DNA from: Chryseobacterium sp.
Lineage (GTDB): Bacteria; Bacteroidota; Bacteroidia; Flavobacteriales; Weeksellaceae
Assembly (NCBI RefSeq): GCF_008014695.1
Contig: NZ_VOXE01000002.1
Location: 496,001 to 560,000 of the forward strand
Length of the DNA stretch: 64,000 nt
Direction of reading: 5' to 3'
Under the pieces are notes generated by a model. That model worked only from the letters and a program-made list of their open reading frames with translations, did no database searches and was not told the origin of the DNA. Below are positions 37,355-46,775 of the stretch, piece by piece (the stretch's first letter is position 1; each line of letters opens with the position of its first letter). Made by a program: the position numbers and the translations under genes.

Positions 37355-38666
37355 ACTTTTTGCCTTCTCGGCACTCTCTGTAAATGTTTACGCACAGCAG
37401 AGTTTCTCCATTGATGATTCCTGGCAATATGCGCTGGAACATAACATCAGTGTGCAGAAAGCAAAAATCGACCGTACCATTGCCTCACAAAAAGTGAAAG
37501 AAACCACGGGAATCGGTTTACCGCAGCTCAGCGCACAGGGGACTTATAATTATTTCCTCAACATTCCGGTCCAGCTCTTGCCTGCAGAAATCACGGGTGG
37601 CACCCCGGGAACTTATGTACCGGTAAAATTCGGGCAGAAACAAAGTGTAAGCGGTGGACTCACACTGAGTCAGCTGCTGTTCAACGGTTCTTATCTGGTG
37701 GGTTTGCAATCCGCAAAAGCATACAAGGAAACTGCTGCACTAGCCGAGGAAAAAACCCAAATCTCTGTCAAAGAAGGGATTTTAATGTCTTATGCAGCGG
37801 TTTTGGTGATGGACGAAAACATCAAAACCCTTGAAGATAACAGAAAAGTCGCTGAAAAATCACTGAATGATACTCGTGAAACCTATAAAGTAGGATTGGT
37901 AGAATATCAGAATGTTGAACAGCTTGAATTCAGTTATAAAAGCCTTCTCGCGAATCAGCAGAACCTTAAACGGTCGCGTGAAAAACTGCTGATGGCTTTA
38001 AAATATTTAATGGGTTATCCTTTGGAAAGTGAAATTACTTTGACTTCAACCCTCGATGAGATCGTAACCAAAAATGAGGGTTTGGTCGATTTGAATATGA
38101 ATCAGGATGTTAAAAACCATATTGATTACCGGCTGAAGGAAAATGCCTTGAAATTGTCAGAACTCAAGCTCAAACTTCAGAAATCCAGATCGCTGCCCAC
38201 TTTGGCGGCAGGCCTTTCTTCCAGTTACAACGGAAACGGCGATCAGTTCAAGTTTTTCAACAGCACTCAGGACTGGTTCAATACCTCTGTGATTGCAGTT
38301 CAGCTGGATATTCCTATTTTCAGCGGATTCCAGAGACACTGGCAGACTGAGCAGGCGAAACTCGATGTCTCCAAAGCCCGGCTCGACATCGTTGAAACTG
38401 AAAGAGATTTGCAGAACACCGTTTACGCAGCATCTGTAGATTATGACAATGCCTATAATTCCTACAAAAATGCGCAGGAGCTCATTGCATTATCCTCCAG
38501 CATCTACAACAAACAGCGGATAAAATTTAACGAAGGTATCGGTACAAGTTACGAACTGCAGCAAAGCGAAACCCAGCTCTACGATTCACAGTCACGTTAC
38601 TATGAAGCCGCAATCGGACTTATTCAGGCAAAAACCAAGCTCGACGAAGCTGTGGGCAAACTTTAA
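37338..38666 (+). CDS. TolC family outer-membrane efflux channel
   Basis: A 442-residue outer-membrane protein with a signal peptide (MKNWLKLFAFSALSVNVYAQ). It has the two long alpha-helical hairpin repeats of TolC proteins, for example 'SWQYALEHNISVQKAKID' early and 'SYELQQSETQLYDSQSRYYEA' late, separated by beta strands that form the barrel. It provides the exit duct of the tripartite pump encoded with the following adaptor and RND genes. It overlaps the TetR gene by 17 bases, implying translational coupling. Confidence 0.92.
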   Translation: MKNWLKLFAFSALSVNVYAQQSFSIDDSWQYALEHNISVQKAKIDRTIASQKVKETTGIGLPQLSAQGTYNYFLNIPVQLLPAEITGGTPGTYVPVKFGQKQSVSGGLTLSQLLFNGSYLVGLQSAKAYKETAALAEEKTQISVKEGILMSYAAVLVMDENIKTLEDNRKVAEKSLNDTRETYKVGLVEYQNVEQLEFSYKSLLANQQNLKRSREKLLMALKYLMGYPLESEITLTSTLDEIVTKNEGLVDLNMNQDVKNHIDYRLKENALKLSELKLKLQKSRSLPTLAAGLSSSYNGNGDQFKFFNSTQDWFNTSVIAVQLDIPIFSGFQRHWQTEQAKLDVSKARLDIVETERDLQNTVYAASVDYDNAYNSYKNAQELIALSSSIYNKQRIKFNEGIGTSYELQQSETQLYDSQSRYYEAAIGLIQAKTKLDEAVGKL

Positions 38667-38695
38667 TCAAAAACTAATAATATAAATATTTCACG

Positions 38696-39949
38696 ATGAA
38701 AAAATTCTTAATACCACTGATCATATTGGCCGGCTTGACTGCCTGCAAAAAAGAGACTGAATCCACAGACGTAAAACTCGAAACTTTAATTAAAAATAAA
38801 GATGTAAAAGGGCTTCAGGCCTATAAAGAGCGCCAAAAATATAAAGTTGACAGCCTTAATCAGGTAATGGCAGGAATTGACGCCAATCTTAATAAAATGG
38901 GCGTTTCGGCAGCAGCCAGCGGTGTGGTTTCAGTATTGAAAATGGCACCTACCAATTTTGTGCACAATGTGGAGATTCAGGGAAATGTAACGACGGATCA
39001 GGATGTAAAAGTTCAGCCGCAGTTTTCCGGAACCCTGAGTTTATTTGTAAAAAAAGGTCAGAATGTTAAAAGAGGACAAATCATTGGAAGGGTCTCAGAC
39101 GGTGGTTTGAATGATCAGTACAAACAGGCACAGATTTCAGTAACCACCATGCAGGCACAGCTTCAGCAGGTGAGATCGTCCGCAGAACTGGCTAAAATTT
39201 CCTATCAGAAACAGAGTTCGCTTTGGGCAAAGAAAATCGGTTCCGAAATGCAGTATCTTCAGGCAAAAGCCAATTATGACGGTGCCATGAAACAGGTGGC
39301 TGCGGCTCAAAGTCAGGTTGCCGCGACTCAGAAAGCAGCAGATGCGGTGCGTACTAATCTGGCCAGAACAGCTATTACTGCCCCTTTCAGTGGCGTGATT
39401 GATGAAGTGATTACCCAAAACGGACAGGTGGTTTCACCGGGAACTGAAATCGTAAAATTGATTTCTCTCGGAACCATGCGTGTTGAAGCCGATGTTCCGG
39501 AAACCTATTTGGCAAAAGTTAGACCGGGAACTTCGGTGAAGATTTTCATTCCTACGCTTAACCAGACCATCAGTTCAAGCATCAGACTTGTTGGAAATTA
39601 CATCAATCCTGAAAACAGAACCTTCAAAATCGAAATTCCGGTGTCGAGCAAAGGAGGTCTCATTAAGCCCAACCTGATGGCGCAGGTAAAAATTGAGGAT
39701 TATGTGAACCCGAATGCGATGCAGATTCCTGCTCAGTATATTTACGAAGATGCAGCACACCGTACCTACGTTTTTATAGCGCAAAACATTAAAGGTGAAA
39801 ATGCCGTTGCCAGAAAAGTGTTTGTCGGTCAGGGAGAGAAGTCTGAGAATGCTGTAGAAATTACCACTGGCCTGAAAGCCGGAGATGTTGTGATTACCGA
39901 CGGTTCCAAAAACCTCGTGGAAGGTCAGAAAGTAAAAATCGCTCTATAA
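38696..39949 (+). CDS. RND efflux periplasmic adaptor (membrane fusion) lipoprotein
   Basis: A 417-residue lipoprotein: signal sequence with lipobox (AGLTAC, Cys17) followed by KKET. After a short helical region comes the split lipoyl/barrel-sandwich domain ('GTLSLFVKKGQNVKRGQIIGRV' and later 'ITAPFSGVIDEVITQNGQVV'), the central coiled-coil hairpin (~150-225), a beta-barrel domain and the membrane-proximal domain ('ITTGLKAGDVVITDGSKNL'). It bridges the inner-membrane RND pump to the TolC channel. Gene spacing is 29 bases from tolC-like and 32 from the pump gene. Confidence 0.93.
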   Translation: MKKFLIPLIILAGLTACKKETESTDVKLETLIKNKDVKGLQAYKERQKYKVDSLNQVMAGIDANLNKMGVSAAASGVVSVLKMAPTNFVHNVEIQGNVTTDQDVKVQPQFSGTLSLFVKKGQNVKRGQIIGRVSDGGLNDQYKQAQISVTTMQAQLQQVRSSAELAKISYQKQSSLWAKKIGSEMQYLQAKANYDGAMKQVAAAQSQVAATQKAADAVRTNLARTAITAPFSGVIDEVITQNGQVVSPGTEIVKLISLGTMRVEADVPETYLAKVRPGTSVKIFIPTLNQTISSSIRLVGNYINPENRTFKIEIPVSSKGGLIKPNLMAQVKIEDYVNPNAMQIPAQYIYEDAAHRTYVFIAQNIKGENAVARKVFVGQGEKSENAVEITTGLKAGDVVITDGSKNLVEGQKVKIAL

Positions 39950-39981
39950 CTCCTGCAATTTCTAAATTAAAAACAAAAATT

Positions 39982-42900
39982 ATGAGTCAAAATAAACACC
40001 ACCAAAAGGAATCTTTTTTCTCCAGTTGGGCGGTAGATAACCGTACCACGGTGTATGTACTCACCTTCATCATCGTGATCATGGGAATTTATTCCTTCTT
40101 TTCGATGCCGCGGGAGAGTTTCCCGGAGGTGGTTCAGAACAACATCTATATCTCTTCGGTATACCCGGGAAATTCGGCGGAAGACGTTGAAAAACTCATC
40201 ACCAAAGAGCTCGAAGATAAATTCAAGAATGTTTCAGGCGTCAACAAGGTCAGTTCAAACTCTTTTCAGGATTACTGTCTGATCATTGTTGAATTCGATG
40301 AGAAAATTCCGCTGGCTGAAGCAAAACAGAGAATCAAGGATAAAGTGGATGAAGCCAAAGGCGATCAGGACTGGCCTTCGATGGATTCCGGTTCAAAAGT
40401 TGAACCGAGTGTTTTCGACCTGAACATTTCTGAAGAATTCCCCATTTTAAATATCAATCTTAAAGGAAATTACAACAAATTTACCCTGAAACAGTACGCT
40501 GAAGACATTAAGGATGATCTTGAAGATATTTCAGAGGTAAAGGAGGCCACCATTTTGGGGGTTGACGATAATGAAGTGGAAGTTGCGGTAGACCTTTATA
40601 AAATGAATGCAGCCGGAGTGAGTTTCGACGACATCATTATGGCCATCCGCAACGAGAATGTCACCATTTCCGGCGGAAATCTCATTTCTGAAGGGAACCG
40701 CGAAAACGTAAGGATCAAAGGACAGATCTCAAAACCTTCGGATCTTGATAATTTTGTGATCAAGCCAGGGGTACGTATTCGGGACATTGCAACGGTCGCT
40801 TTTAAAGAAAAGGAGAAAACGACTTATGCAAGAGAATCCGGACAGGACGTAGTCATGATCGACCTGAAAAAAAGGGCGGGAACCAACATGATCTCTGCGA
40901 TTGATCAGGCTAAAGTAAAACTCGAAAAAGCTAAGACTACCTATCTGCCTCAGGATTTGCAGATCACGCTTACTTCCGACCAGTCCTCCGATGTTGAACA
41001 TCAGGTGAACGAACTGGCGAACCATATTTTGATTGGTATTCTACTCGTTATGGCGGTATTGAGTTTTTCAATGGGACTCAAGAATGCCCTTTTCGTTGGA
41101 ACTGCGATTCCGCTCTCAATGCTTATTGCATTTGCGGTGCTTCATATGTTCGGCATCACGCTGAATACAATGGTACTTTTTGCCATGGTAATGGGACTCG
41201 GAATGCTGGTGGATGACGGTATTGTGGTCGTGGATAACGTTTATGCCAATATGGAAAAAGGCTATAAAAGGCGCGAAGCTTCCAAATTCGGGATCGGCGA
41301 AATCTCTTTTCCCGTAATTACTTCCACTTTAACCACCGTTTTTGCATTTTTACCAATGCTGCTCTGGCCGGGAATTATGGGTGAATTCATGAAGTATTTC
41401 CCGATTACGATTTCGGTAACACTGATGGCCTCTCTTTTTGTGGCGATGATCATCAATGCTTCGATGACGGGCGGCGGAATGACACTGGACAACAAGAATA
41501 TCACCCAGGGACAGGCTAAAAAATACACATTGATTTTTGGAATAATAGCTGTTGTTTTTGGTATTCTGAGATTGGCAACAGGGATCAAATATTTTCTCGC
41601 AGTTGTAATTCTGTCGCTATTGGCGATCCTTGCCATCTGGCTCTACAAAAACTTCTTCCACGATAAAATCGAACATTTCCAGTATACCTTCTTCCCGAAT
41701 CTGGCGAAAAAGTACCAAAAATTTATTGAGAATTTGTTAAACGGAAAAAAACCGCGGAACGCATTTTTGGGAGTAGTAGGAGTGTTGTTGCTTTCCTTTG
41801 TTATTTTTGGTGCAATGATGGCCATTGGCCGTTCCAAAGTGCTATTTTTCCCGGAAAATATTCCTAAGCAAACCATTGTATACATGGAATATCCGCAGGG
41901 AACCGATATCGGCAAAACCAATCAGGCCACCAAACAGGTGGAAGCGAACATCCTGAATGTGTTGAACAAATACAAAGAAGGCAACGGGGTGAACTATCTC
42001 GTAGAATCGATGGTGACACAGGTGGGTAAAGGTGCGATCAATCCGCAGGTGGATGCAGGTTCTCAGGCCGATACGCCTTTCAAATCCAAGATTACGATTA
42101 CTTACGTTGAATTCGGAAAAAGACGAGGTATCAACACTGCAGACGTGATGGAAGATATCCGTAAAGCGATTCCCGATATTCCGGGATTCAATTATACGGT
42201 CGAAAAAGATGCGAACGGTCCGCCGGTTGGTTATCCGGTTTCCATTGAACTGAAAGGGAATGATTATGACCAACTCTTGGTTGAAGCTCAGAAAATGATC
42301 ACCTTCATCAACGGTCAGGGAATTCCGGGAATTGAAAAACTTCAATCCGACATTAACAAAGAGAGTCCGGAACTGCTGATCGACATCAACCGTGAAACTG
42401 CAGGAAATCTGGGCGTGAATACTGCACTTACCGGAATTACACTTCGTAGGGCTTTGTTCGGGCAGGACATTTCGACCTATAAAGATACCGAAGACGATTA
42501 TGATATTTCGATAAGGCTTAAAGAAGATCAGCGGAGAAACACGAGTCTGCTTTTCAACCAACCCATTACGCTGAAAGGCCAGAACGGGCCGGTTCTGGTA
42601 CCGATGTCCACTTTTGCAACCATGCAGGAAGCGAATACCTTCAACAAAATCAAAAGAAAGGACAATACCCGAACCATTATGGTGTATTCCGGAGTGCTGA
42701 AAGACTATAATTCCAATGAAATTGTACAGAAAATCCAGACTGTGCTTAAAAACTACAAAGCTGCAGACGGAGTAACCTACTCTTTCGGAGGGGAACAGGA
42801 AGAGCAGGGAAAAAATATGAATTTCCTTTTGTTCGCCTTATTCCTGGCAATGGCGATGGTAACATCAATTATTGTGTTCCAGTTCAACTCGCTTTCGAAA

Positions 42901-43530
42901 ACGCTGATCATTATGACTACTATTTTGCTGAGTTTTTCAGGAGTTTTCCTCGGACTGAGTATTTTCGGGATGGATTTCGTGATCCTGATGACGATGATGG
43001 GAATTATTTCCCTGGCAGGAGTTGTGGTGAAGAACGGGATCGTCCTCATGGACTTCTTTGTTCTGAAACTCGATGAAAAAGTGGCAGAAAAAGGTGTCGA
43101 GACCCACGATGATCTGGAATTGGAAGAAGTAAAACAGATTATTGTAGAGTCAGGAAAAGAGCGTTTAAGACCTGTTCTTTTAACGGCAATCACCGCGATC
43201 TTAGGTTTGATTCCGCTCGCGATCGGGCTGAACTTTGATGTGGCATCCTTCCTTACCACGCTGAATCCGCATTTCTCTTTAGGAGGAGATAACGTAGCGT
43301 TCTGGGGACCGTTGGCATGGACGATCATTTTCGGTCTTTCGTTTGCGACTTTCCTTACGCTGATCATTGTACCGGTGATGTTCTACATCATTTCGAAAAG
43401 AAAAATCAGTGCACGCCGCAAATACATGCACCGACATGAAAACGATGCAGAAGAGCAGGCAAGGGAAGTTGAACGTTTAAAGAAAATGTATCCCGCAGAA
43501 TTTGAAATGCATAAGAGAGACAAAGAATAA
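39982..43530 (+). CDS. RND family efflux pump permease
   Basis: An inner-membrane proton-driven transporter of 1182 residues, with twelve predicted TM helices: one N-terminal, a cluster ~345-560, one ~595, a cluster ~950-1145. Two large periplasmic porter domains lie between. TM4 carries 'GLGMLVDDGIVVVDN', the conserved Asp pair of the proton relay in RND pumps. 'FFSMPRESFPEV' and 'GVNKVSS' are typical of the porter region. The TM region near residues 510-560 has an extra hydrophobic stretch, making it longer than the ~1040-residue classical pumps. The substrate is probably a drug or hydrophobic toxin, but this cannot be read here. The gene ends the operon at a hairpin terminator. Confidence 0.94.
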   Translation: MSQNKHHQKESFFSSWAVDNRTTVYVLTFIIVIMGIYSFFSMPRESFPEVVQNNIYISSVYPGNSAEDVEKLITKELEDKFKNVSGVNKVSSNSFQDYCLIIVEFDEKIPLAEAKQRIKDKVDEAKGDQDWPSMDSGSKVEPSVFDLNISEEFPILNINLKGNYNKFTLKQYAEDIKDDLEDISEVKEATILGVDDNEVEVAVDLYKMNAAGVSFDDIIMAIRNENVTISGGNLISEGNRENVRIKGQISKPSDLDNFVIKPGVRIRDIATVAFKEKEKTTYARESGQDVVMIDLKKRAGTNMISAIDQAKVKLEKAKTTYLPQDLQITLTSDQSSDVEHQVNELANHILIGILLVMAVLSFSMGLKNALFVGTAIPLSMLIAFAVLHMFGITLNTMVLFAMVMGLGMLVDDGIVVVDNVYANMEKGYKRREASKFGIGEISFPVITSTLTTVFAFLPMLLWPGIMGEFMKYFPITISVTLMASLFVAMIINASMTGGGMTLDNKNITQGQAKKYTLIFGIIAVVFGILRLATGIKYFLAVVILSLLAILAIWLYKNFFHDKIEHFQYTFFPNLAKKYQKFIENLLNGKKPRNAFLGVVGVLLLSFVIFGAMMAIGRSKVLFFPENIPKQTIVYMEYPQGTDIGKTNQATKQVEANILNVLNKYKEGNGVNYLVESMVTQVGKGAINPQVDAGSQADTPFKSKITITYVEFGKRRGINTADVMEDIRKAIPDIPGFNYTVEKDANGPPVGYPVSIELKGNDYDQLLVEAQKMITFINGQGIPGIEKLQSDINKESPELLIDINRETAGNLGVNTALTGITLRRALFGQDISTYKDTEDDYDISIRLKEDQRRNTSLLFNQPITLKGQNGPVLVPMSTFATMQEANTFNKIKRKDNTRTIMVYSGVLKDYNSNEIVQKIQTVLKNYKAADGVTYSFGGEQEEQGKNMNFLLFALFLAMAMVTSIIVFQFNSLSKTLIIMTTILLSFSGVFLGLSIFGMDFVILMTMMGIISLAGVVVKNGIVLMDFFVLKLDEKVAEKGVETHDDLELEEVKQIIVESGKERLRPVLLTAITAILGLIPLAIGLNFDVASFLTTLNPHFSLGGDNVAFWGPLAWTIIFGLSFATFLTLIIVPVMFYIISKRKISARRKYMHRHENDAEEQAREVERLKKMYPAEFEMHKRDKE

Positions 43531-43548
43531 TAATTAACAATTTAAATA

Positions 43549-43582
43549 AAAAAGCTGTTTCATTTTGAAACAGCTTTTTTAT
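43549..43582 (+). terminator. Bidirectional terminator between RND operon and K+ channel
   Basis: Stem AAGCTGTTTCA / TGAAACAGCTT with an A run before and a T run after (43551-43580), so both convergent transcripts can end here. Confidence 0.9.
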
Positions 43583-44407
43583 TTAAATGAATTTGTCGCC
43601 GCACTGTTTGCAGTAGCGCGCATCAGCATCGTTATCCTGGCTTCCGCAGCGGGAACAGTTTTTTTGAGCGACTGTTTTTTTACGGAATTCTGAAGTAACA
43701 ATTCCTGTTGGTACAGCAATAATGCTGTAACCGCAAAGCATAACGATGACGGAGAGAAATTTTCCGAATGAGGTAACCGGAGAAATATCGCCGTAACCAA
43801 CAGTTGTAATCGTAACCACCGCCCAGTAAATACTCTGCGGAATACTGTTGAAGCCGTTTTTGCCGTCTTCCACGACATACATCACCGCGCCGATAATTAC
43901 AATGAAAATGCTTAAAAACAGCAGAAAAATATAGATTTTTCGGGAACTTTGCCGAAGTGCCGACATAATATACTGGCCGTCGTGCATATAATCTGCCAGA
44001 TTGAAAATCCTGAAAATCCTCAGCATCCGTAACATTCTGATGATGATGAAAAAATGGGCTACCGGAAACAGGAGGCTGATATAGAAAGGAATAATCGCCA
44101 GAAGATCGATGATTCCGAAAAAACTGAAAATATATTCGTTCTTATCTTTTATGGTAAAAATTCTGAGTAAATATTCCACCGTAAAAAAAATGGTGATGAT
44201 GAATTCCAGCAGATAAAAAAGATGGTGATTCTTCAGATCCAGTTGCGGAACGGTTTCGAGCATGAGCAGAACAGTGCTGAAGAGGATAAGTAAAAGCAAC
44301 GAAATATCAAAAATTTTGCCCGCTTTGGTATCCGAAAAATAAATGACCCTGTAGATTTTCTTCAGCAGCAGATGGTCTTCGGGAATGAGGTCATATTCCG
44401 GTTTCAT
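43583..44407 (-). CDS. Voltage-gated-type potassium channel with C-terminal zinc ribbon
   Basis: A 274-residue membrane protein with six TM segments. The S4-like helix has regularly spaced arginines ('IIRMLRMLRIFRIF', ~residues 118-132), and the pore loop carries the K+ selectivity filter 'TTVGYGD' (~200), preceded by 'SIYWAVVTI'. After S6 the tail ends in two CxxC pairs ('CSRCGS' and 'CKQCGD'), forming a zinc-ribbon of the 'double zinc ribbon' type. It is therefore a voltage-sensing K+ channel rather than a Na+ or Ca2+ channel. A -7 box TACATTTG lies upstream on the minus strand (44423-44430). It stands alone, divergent from the Nif3-like gene. Confidence 0.92.
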   Translation of the reverse strand: MKPEYDLIPEDHLLLKKIYRVIYFSDTKAGKIFDISLLLLILFSTVLLMLETVPQLDLKNHHLFYLLEFIITIFFTVEYLLRIFTIKDKNEYIFSFFGIIDLLAIIPFYISLLFPVAHFFIIIRMLRMLRIFRIFNLADYMHDGQYIMSALRQSSRKIYIFLLFLSIFIVIIGAVMYVVEDGKNGFNSIPQSIYWAVVTITTVGYGDISPVTSFGKFLSVIVMLCGYSIIAVPTGIVTSEFRKKTVAQKNCSRCGSQDNDADARYCKQCGDKFI

Positions 44408-44422
44408 AACGTGTATTTTTTA

Positions 44423-44430
44423 CAAATGTA
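44423..44430 (-). promoter_or_regulatory. -7 promoter box (TACATTTG) of the K+ channel gene
   Basis: The minus strand reads TACATTTG, a full TAnnTTTG match 15 bases before the ATG at 44407. The related TATCTTCG on the + strand at 44432-44439 may serve the divergent Nif3-like gene. Confidence 0.45.
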
Positions 44431-44458
44431 ATATCTTCGTTGAAATTACTCAATTTAT

Positions 44459-45556
44459 ATGAAAATTAAAGAATTTGTCTCTGAGTTTGAAAAGATCATC
44501 CCTGCAAAACAGGCGGAGGATTTTGATAATGTGGGTTTGCTCTGCGGAAACCCGGAAAGAGAAATTTCAGGAATTTTAATTGCACACGATGCGCTCGAAA
44601 ATGTCATTGAAGAAGCCATTTCCGGCGGTTCAAATCTCATTCTCACTTTTCATCCCATTATTTTCTCAGGACTGAAATCCCTGACAGGAAAAAATTATGT
44701 TGAAAGAGCTGTCATGAAAGCGCTCGAAAATAAAATTGCGATTTACGCTGTGCATACTGCCTTCGACAATGATTTTTTCGGAGTCAATTTTGGGATCTGC
44801 GAAAAACTCGGTCTTAAAAATCAAAAGATCCTGATGCCCAAAACACAGAATCTTAAAAAACTGGAAGTGTATATACCGACAGATCATGCTGAACAATTGA
44901 AAAACGCACTTTTCGCAGCCGGAGCAGGAAACATCGGCTTTTATGATGAATGCAGCTTTTCGGTTGCAGGAACAGGAACTTTCAGACCGTTGGAGCATTC
45001 TAATCCGTATTCCGGCAGTCTGAATATCCGCGAAACGTCACAGGAAGAAGTGGTCTCGGTAATTTTTGAAAATTTTAAGCAGCATCAGATCATTTCGGCC
45101 ATGAAAGCGGCACATCCTTATGAAGAAGTGGCGTATCAGATCATCAGTCTCGAAAACGAAAACCAGTATTCAGGACTGGGACGTTTTGGCGATCTCGAAA
45201 CTGAACTTGAAGAAGAAGATTTTCTGCAGATCGTGAAAGAAAAATTCGATCTGAAAATCATCCGTCATTCGGCTTTCACTTCAAAAAAAATAAAAAGAGT
45301 AGGGGTTTTGGGCGGAAGCGGCTCCGGTGGCATAAAAGCGGCGATTTCCGCTGGTTGTGATGCTTATCTGACCGGTGACTTGAAATACCACGATTTTTTT
45401 CAGGCAGAAAATAAAATCCTGCTCTGCGATATCGGCCATTTTGAGTCAGAACAATTTGTAAGTCAACAATTATTTGAAATTTTGTCGGAAAAATTTCCTA
45501 AATTTGCAATCTCAAAATCTATTGGGAAAACCAATCCAGTAAATTATTTTTTATAA
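44459..45556 (+). CDS. Nif3-like dinuclear metal centre protein
   Basis: A 365-residue protein of the Nif3/YbgI family, which forms hexameric toroids with a dinuclear metal site. Metal-ligand motifs are visible: 'LTFHPIIFSGL' (~61-71), 'YAVHTAFDNDFFG' (~97-109) and 'CDIGHFESEQF' (~325-335). The middle insert (~130-240) is the PII-like/CutA-like domain seen in longer family members. The biochemical role is unsettled; family members have been described as possible GTP cyclohydrolase-like or DNA/RNA-associated hydrolases. It is followed after three bases by the coiled-coil gene, a neighbour pairing (Nif3 with a zinc-ribbon coiled-coil protein) that is conserved in many bacteria. Confidence 0.92.
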   Translation: MKIKEFVSEFEKIIPAKQAEDFDNVGLLCGNPEREISGILIAHDALENVIEEAISGGSNLILTFHPIIFSGLKSLTGKNYVERAVMKALENKIAIYAVHTAFDNDFFGVNFGICEKLGLKNQKILMPKTQNLKKLEVYIPTDHAEQLKNALFAAGAGNIGFYDECSFSVAGTGTFRPLEHSNPYSGSLNIRETSQEEVVSVIFENFKQHQIISAMKAAHPYEEVAYQIISLENENQYSGLGRFGDLETELEEEDFLQIVKEKFDLKIIRHSAFTSKKIKRVGVLGGSGSGGIKAAISAGCDAYLTGDLKYHDFFQAENKILLCDIGHFESEQFVSQQLFEILSEKFPKFAISKSIGKTNPVNYFL

Positions 45557-45559
45557 AAT

Positions 45560-46339
45560 ATGGCTAAGAAAAACGTAGAAATTTCTGTTGAAGAAAAATT
45601 AAGAGCACTTTATGATTTGCAGATTATTGATTCCAGACTGGATGAAATCCGCAATACAAGAGGCGAACTGCCGATAGAAGTGGAGGATTTGGAAATTGAA
45701 ATTCAAGGTCTCGAGAAAAGAGCCGAAAAATTTCAGGCAGAAATCAAGGAACAGAATGACGAAATCAACACCAAGAAAGAGGTGATGAGCCATTCGGCTT
45801 CTTTGATCGAAAAATATAAATCTCAGCAGGACAACGTAAGAAATAACAAGGAATTTGAAGCTCTGGATAAGGAAATTGAATTCCAGGAACTGGAAATTCA
45901 GCTTGCTGACAAGAAGATCAAAGGATTCAGTGCCAATATCGAGATGAAAAATGTGACTTTCGAAGATCTGAATACCAAAATATCAGAACTTAAAAACCAC
46001 CTCAAATTCAAAAAAGAAGAACTGGAAGATCTCGTTTCTGAAACCCAGAAAGAAGAAGATTACCTGATTGAAAAATCCAAGGAGTTTGCTGCGAAAATCG
46101 ACGAAAGACTTCTGGCATCTTACAGCAGAATCCGAAACAACTCAACTACCGGTCTTGCCGTTGTAGGTCTGGAAAGAGGCGCGCCGAAAGGTTCGTTCTT
46201 CACCCTGCCTCCACAGAAGCAGATGGAAATTGCCCAGAGAAAGAAAATCATCATTGATGAGCATTCCGGGAAAATTCTGGTAGACGATGATTTGGTGAAC
46301 GAAGAAAACGAAAGAATGAAGGATATCATTAAATTCTAA
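45560..46339 (+). CDS. Coiled-coil protein of the C4-type zinc-ribbon (CT398-like) family, zinc ribbon lost
   Basis: A 259-residue protein: a long antiparallel coiled-coil hairpin (~10-190, rich in Glu/Lys heptads) followed by the conserved C-terminal region. In relatives this region is a zinc ribbon of the form 'ERGACGGCFN..PPQ' and 'VCEHCGRILVDD'. Here the matching positions read 'ERGAPKGSFFTLPPQ' and 'IDEHSGKILVDD', so all four zinc-binding Cys are replaced while the surrounding residues are kept. The rest of the protein is intact, which makes a random sequencing error unlikely. The family is linked to Nif3-like proteins by gene neighbourhood and possibly to a basal-body or protein-assembly role, but its function is not established. 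Confidence 0.88.
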   Translation: MAKKNVEISVEEKLRALYDLQIIDSRLDEIRNTRGELPIEVEDLEIEIQGLEKRAEKFQAEIKEQNDEINTKKEVMSHSASLIEKYKSQQDNVRNNKEFEALDKEIEFQELEIQLADKKIKGFSANIEMKNVTFEDLNTKISELKNHLKFKKEELEDLVSETQKEEDYLIEKSKEFAAKIDERLLASYSRIRNNSTTGLAVVGLERGAPKGSFFTLPPQKQMEIAQRKKIIIDEHSGKILVDDDLVNEENERMKDIIKF

Positions 46340-46355
46340 TCATTTACCCATAAAA

Positions 46356-46391
46356 AAATCCCGCTGAATATTTTTCAGCGGGATTTTTTGT
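46356..46391 (+). terminator. Bidirectional terminator between coiled-coil and rhodanese genes
   Basis: Stem ATCCCGCTGAA / TTCAGCGGGAT at 46359-46385, with an A run to the left and a T run to the right. Confidence 0.9.
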
Positions 46392-46400
46392 GGCAATCAG

Positions 46401-46688
46401 TTAAAGTTGCTCCAGCGTCGCTTTCATTTCTTCGTAGCCGCCGCCGTTGTAAACATCGGTCATACCCTCAGATTTGAAATAATCAACAGCTTTACCACTG
46501 CGGTTTCCGCTTCTGCAGAAGAAAATTTTTGTACCGCTCAGATTGGTGATTTCCTGTTTGCGGTCTTCCAGTTCGCCGAGCGGAATGTTCTGTGCTTCTT
46601 CAATATTTCCGTCCATTTCGAGTTCCATCGGCTCACGGACGTCGATCAAATGGTAATTTCCTGCTTTCAGGACTTCTATTAATGACAT
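46401..46688 (-). CDS. Single-domain rhodanese-like sulfurtransferase
   Basis: A 95-residue protein consisting of one rhodanese domain: 'LIDVREPMELEMDGNIEEAQNIPLGEL' region near the N-terminus, and the active-site loop 'FFCRSGNRSGKA' with the catalytic Cys (~residue 58). It transfers sulfane sulfur to an acceptor such as cyanide or a thiol. The size matches GlpE/PspE-like single-domain members. It has no signal peptide, so it should be cytoplasmic. It is a single-gene unit. Confidence 0.92.
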   Translation of the reverse strand: MSLIEVLKAGNYHLIDVREPMELEMDGNIEEAQNIPLGELEDRKQEITNLSGTKIFFCRSGNRSGKAVDYFKSEGMTDVYNGGGYEEMKATLEQL

Positions 46689-46753
46689 ATTTTAATTTTT
46701 TAAATTTTATTCCCGCGAATTCCCGCCGGATAAGCAAAGTTATAAAATTATGT

Positions 46754-46761
46754 TAGTTTTG
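46754..46761 (+). promoter_or_regulatory. -7 promoter box (TAGTTTTG) of queG
   Basis: A full TAnnTTTG match 14 bases before the ATG at 46776. Confidence 0.45.
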
Positions 46762-46775
46762 CAAGGCGATTTTTT

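Noticed and set aside
43579-43878. Small minus-strand frame at the end of the K+ channel gene
   Set aside because: It lies inside the channel gene in another frame; channel motifs are intact in the main frame.
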